The notes below the pieces were generated by a model. The model was not told where the DNA came from. It saw only the letters and a program-made list of their open reading frames with translations, and ran no database searches. The position numbers and the translations under genes were made by a program. This document shows, one piece after another, positions 63,697 through 64,000 of a DNA stretch of 64,000 bases (the first letter of the stretch is position 1; the number at the start of each line of letters is the position of its first letter). This stretch comes from JAFDZV01 sp035549015 (GTDB lineage: Bacteria; Bacteroidota; Ignavibacteria; OLB7): NCBI GenBank assembly GCA_035549015.1, contig DASZRW010000107.1, forward strand, positions 1 through 64,000, given 5' to 3'.

Positions 63697-64000
63697 TCAA
63701 AGCATCATCGTTTCGTCCATTCCCTCGAGATACTTGATCACGTCGGAAAGGAACTTGCCGCCGAGCAGCCCATCGATGATGCGATGATCGTGCGACAGCG
63801 AGAGGTATACCATCGAACGAATAACCACCATGTCCTGATTGAGAACCTCGCGGACAACCGGCCGCTTCTGAATCGCACCGCTTCCCAGGATCGCAACCTG
63901 CGGCTGATTGATGATCGGTGCTCCGTGAAGCAGTCCGAACACACCGTAGTTCGTGAGGGTAAAGGTGCCGCCGGAGATCTCGTCCGGCGTCAGCGTCTTG
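63697..64000 (-). CDS. 2-oxoacid dehydrogenase acyltransferase (E2), C-terminal fragment, cut by the window edge
   Basis: About 100 residues of the catalytic C-terminus of an E2 enzyme (dihydrolipoamide acetyl-, succinyl- or branched-chain acyltransferase), the frame running off the right edge. SGGTFTLTNYGVFG and INQPQVAILG are family blocks, and the active-site motif is SLSHDHRIIDGLLGGKFL with the catalytic His and Asp. The variant GVFGLLHGAPIINQ-type text cannot tell which of the three E2 types it is. Its stop lies 82 bases before the lipA start. Confidence 0.93.
   Translation of the reverse strand, partial: KTLTPDEISGGTFTLTNYGVFGLLHGAPIINQPQVAILGSGAIQKRPVVREVLNQDMVVIRSMVYLSLSHDHRIIDGLLGGKFLSDVIKYLEGMDETMML

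Overview
The window reads as GC-rich chromosomal DNA from a free-living, didermic member of the Bacteroidota/Chlorobiota (FCB) group. The signs are three proteins with type IX secretion (T9SS) sorting domains, a Bacteroidota-type RNA polymerase omega subunit, the bacillithiol enzyme BshC, a rhomboid with the C-terminal extension usual in Bacteroidota, and several outer-membrane beta-barrel domains. A Kapabacteria- or Ignavibacteria-like lineage is my best guess, but no rRNA or other phylogenetic marker here proves it. I found no rRNA, tRNA or CRISPR.

Layout. Positions 1-139 are the 5' end of a group IIC intron on the minus strand, placed right after the terminator hairpin of rpoZ. Next come the operon yicC-gmk-rpoZ, a secreted protein, a crotonase, a large T9SS-exported subtilase (4.3-7.3 kb), ymdB, a cobalamin adenosyltransferase, two lipoproteins and a Tat-exported amidase-like protein. 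At 12.6-15.9 kb lies an acyl-CoA cluster (HAD phosphatase, 3-hydroxyacyl-CoA dehydrogenase, two enoyl-CoA hydratase/isomerases).

The most unusual part is 16.0-21.3 kb, an apparent four-gene minus-strand operon. It encodes an ECF sigma factor, an anti-sigma-like protein that continues through one membrane helix and a long disordered linker into an outer-membrane beta-barrel, a lipoprotein, and a large IgGFc-binding-domain protein with a T9SS tail. A second IgGFc-binding-domain protein at 24.4-26.8 kb ends in a beta-barrel instead of a T9SS tail. Between them are rsmE, an oligopeptide ABC ATPase and a very small T9SS cargo.

From 27 to 37 kb are lipid and envelope genes (plsC, two tandem PAP2 phosphatases, an M15-like peptidase, a GDSL hydrolase), a stand-alone Rieske oxygenase and a fluoroacetyl-CoA-thioesterase-like hotdog protein. 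A bchI-bchD chelatase pair (37.1-40.2 kb) is followed by an AT-rich island with outward-facing intrinsic terminators, a candidate non-coding RNA locus. The rest is mostly core metabolism: nth-bshC, ispG, a rhomboid, gap-pgk, queG and tgt (queuosine), yajC, ribBA, a LarA-like protein with all catalytic residues, a glycosyltransferase, gmhB overlapping a second rhomboid, a DEAD-box helicase with a very long basic tail, and lipA beside a partial 2-oxoacid dehydrogenase E2 gene at the right edge.
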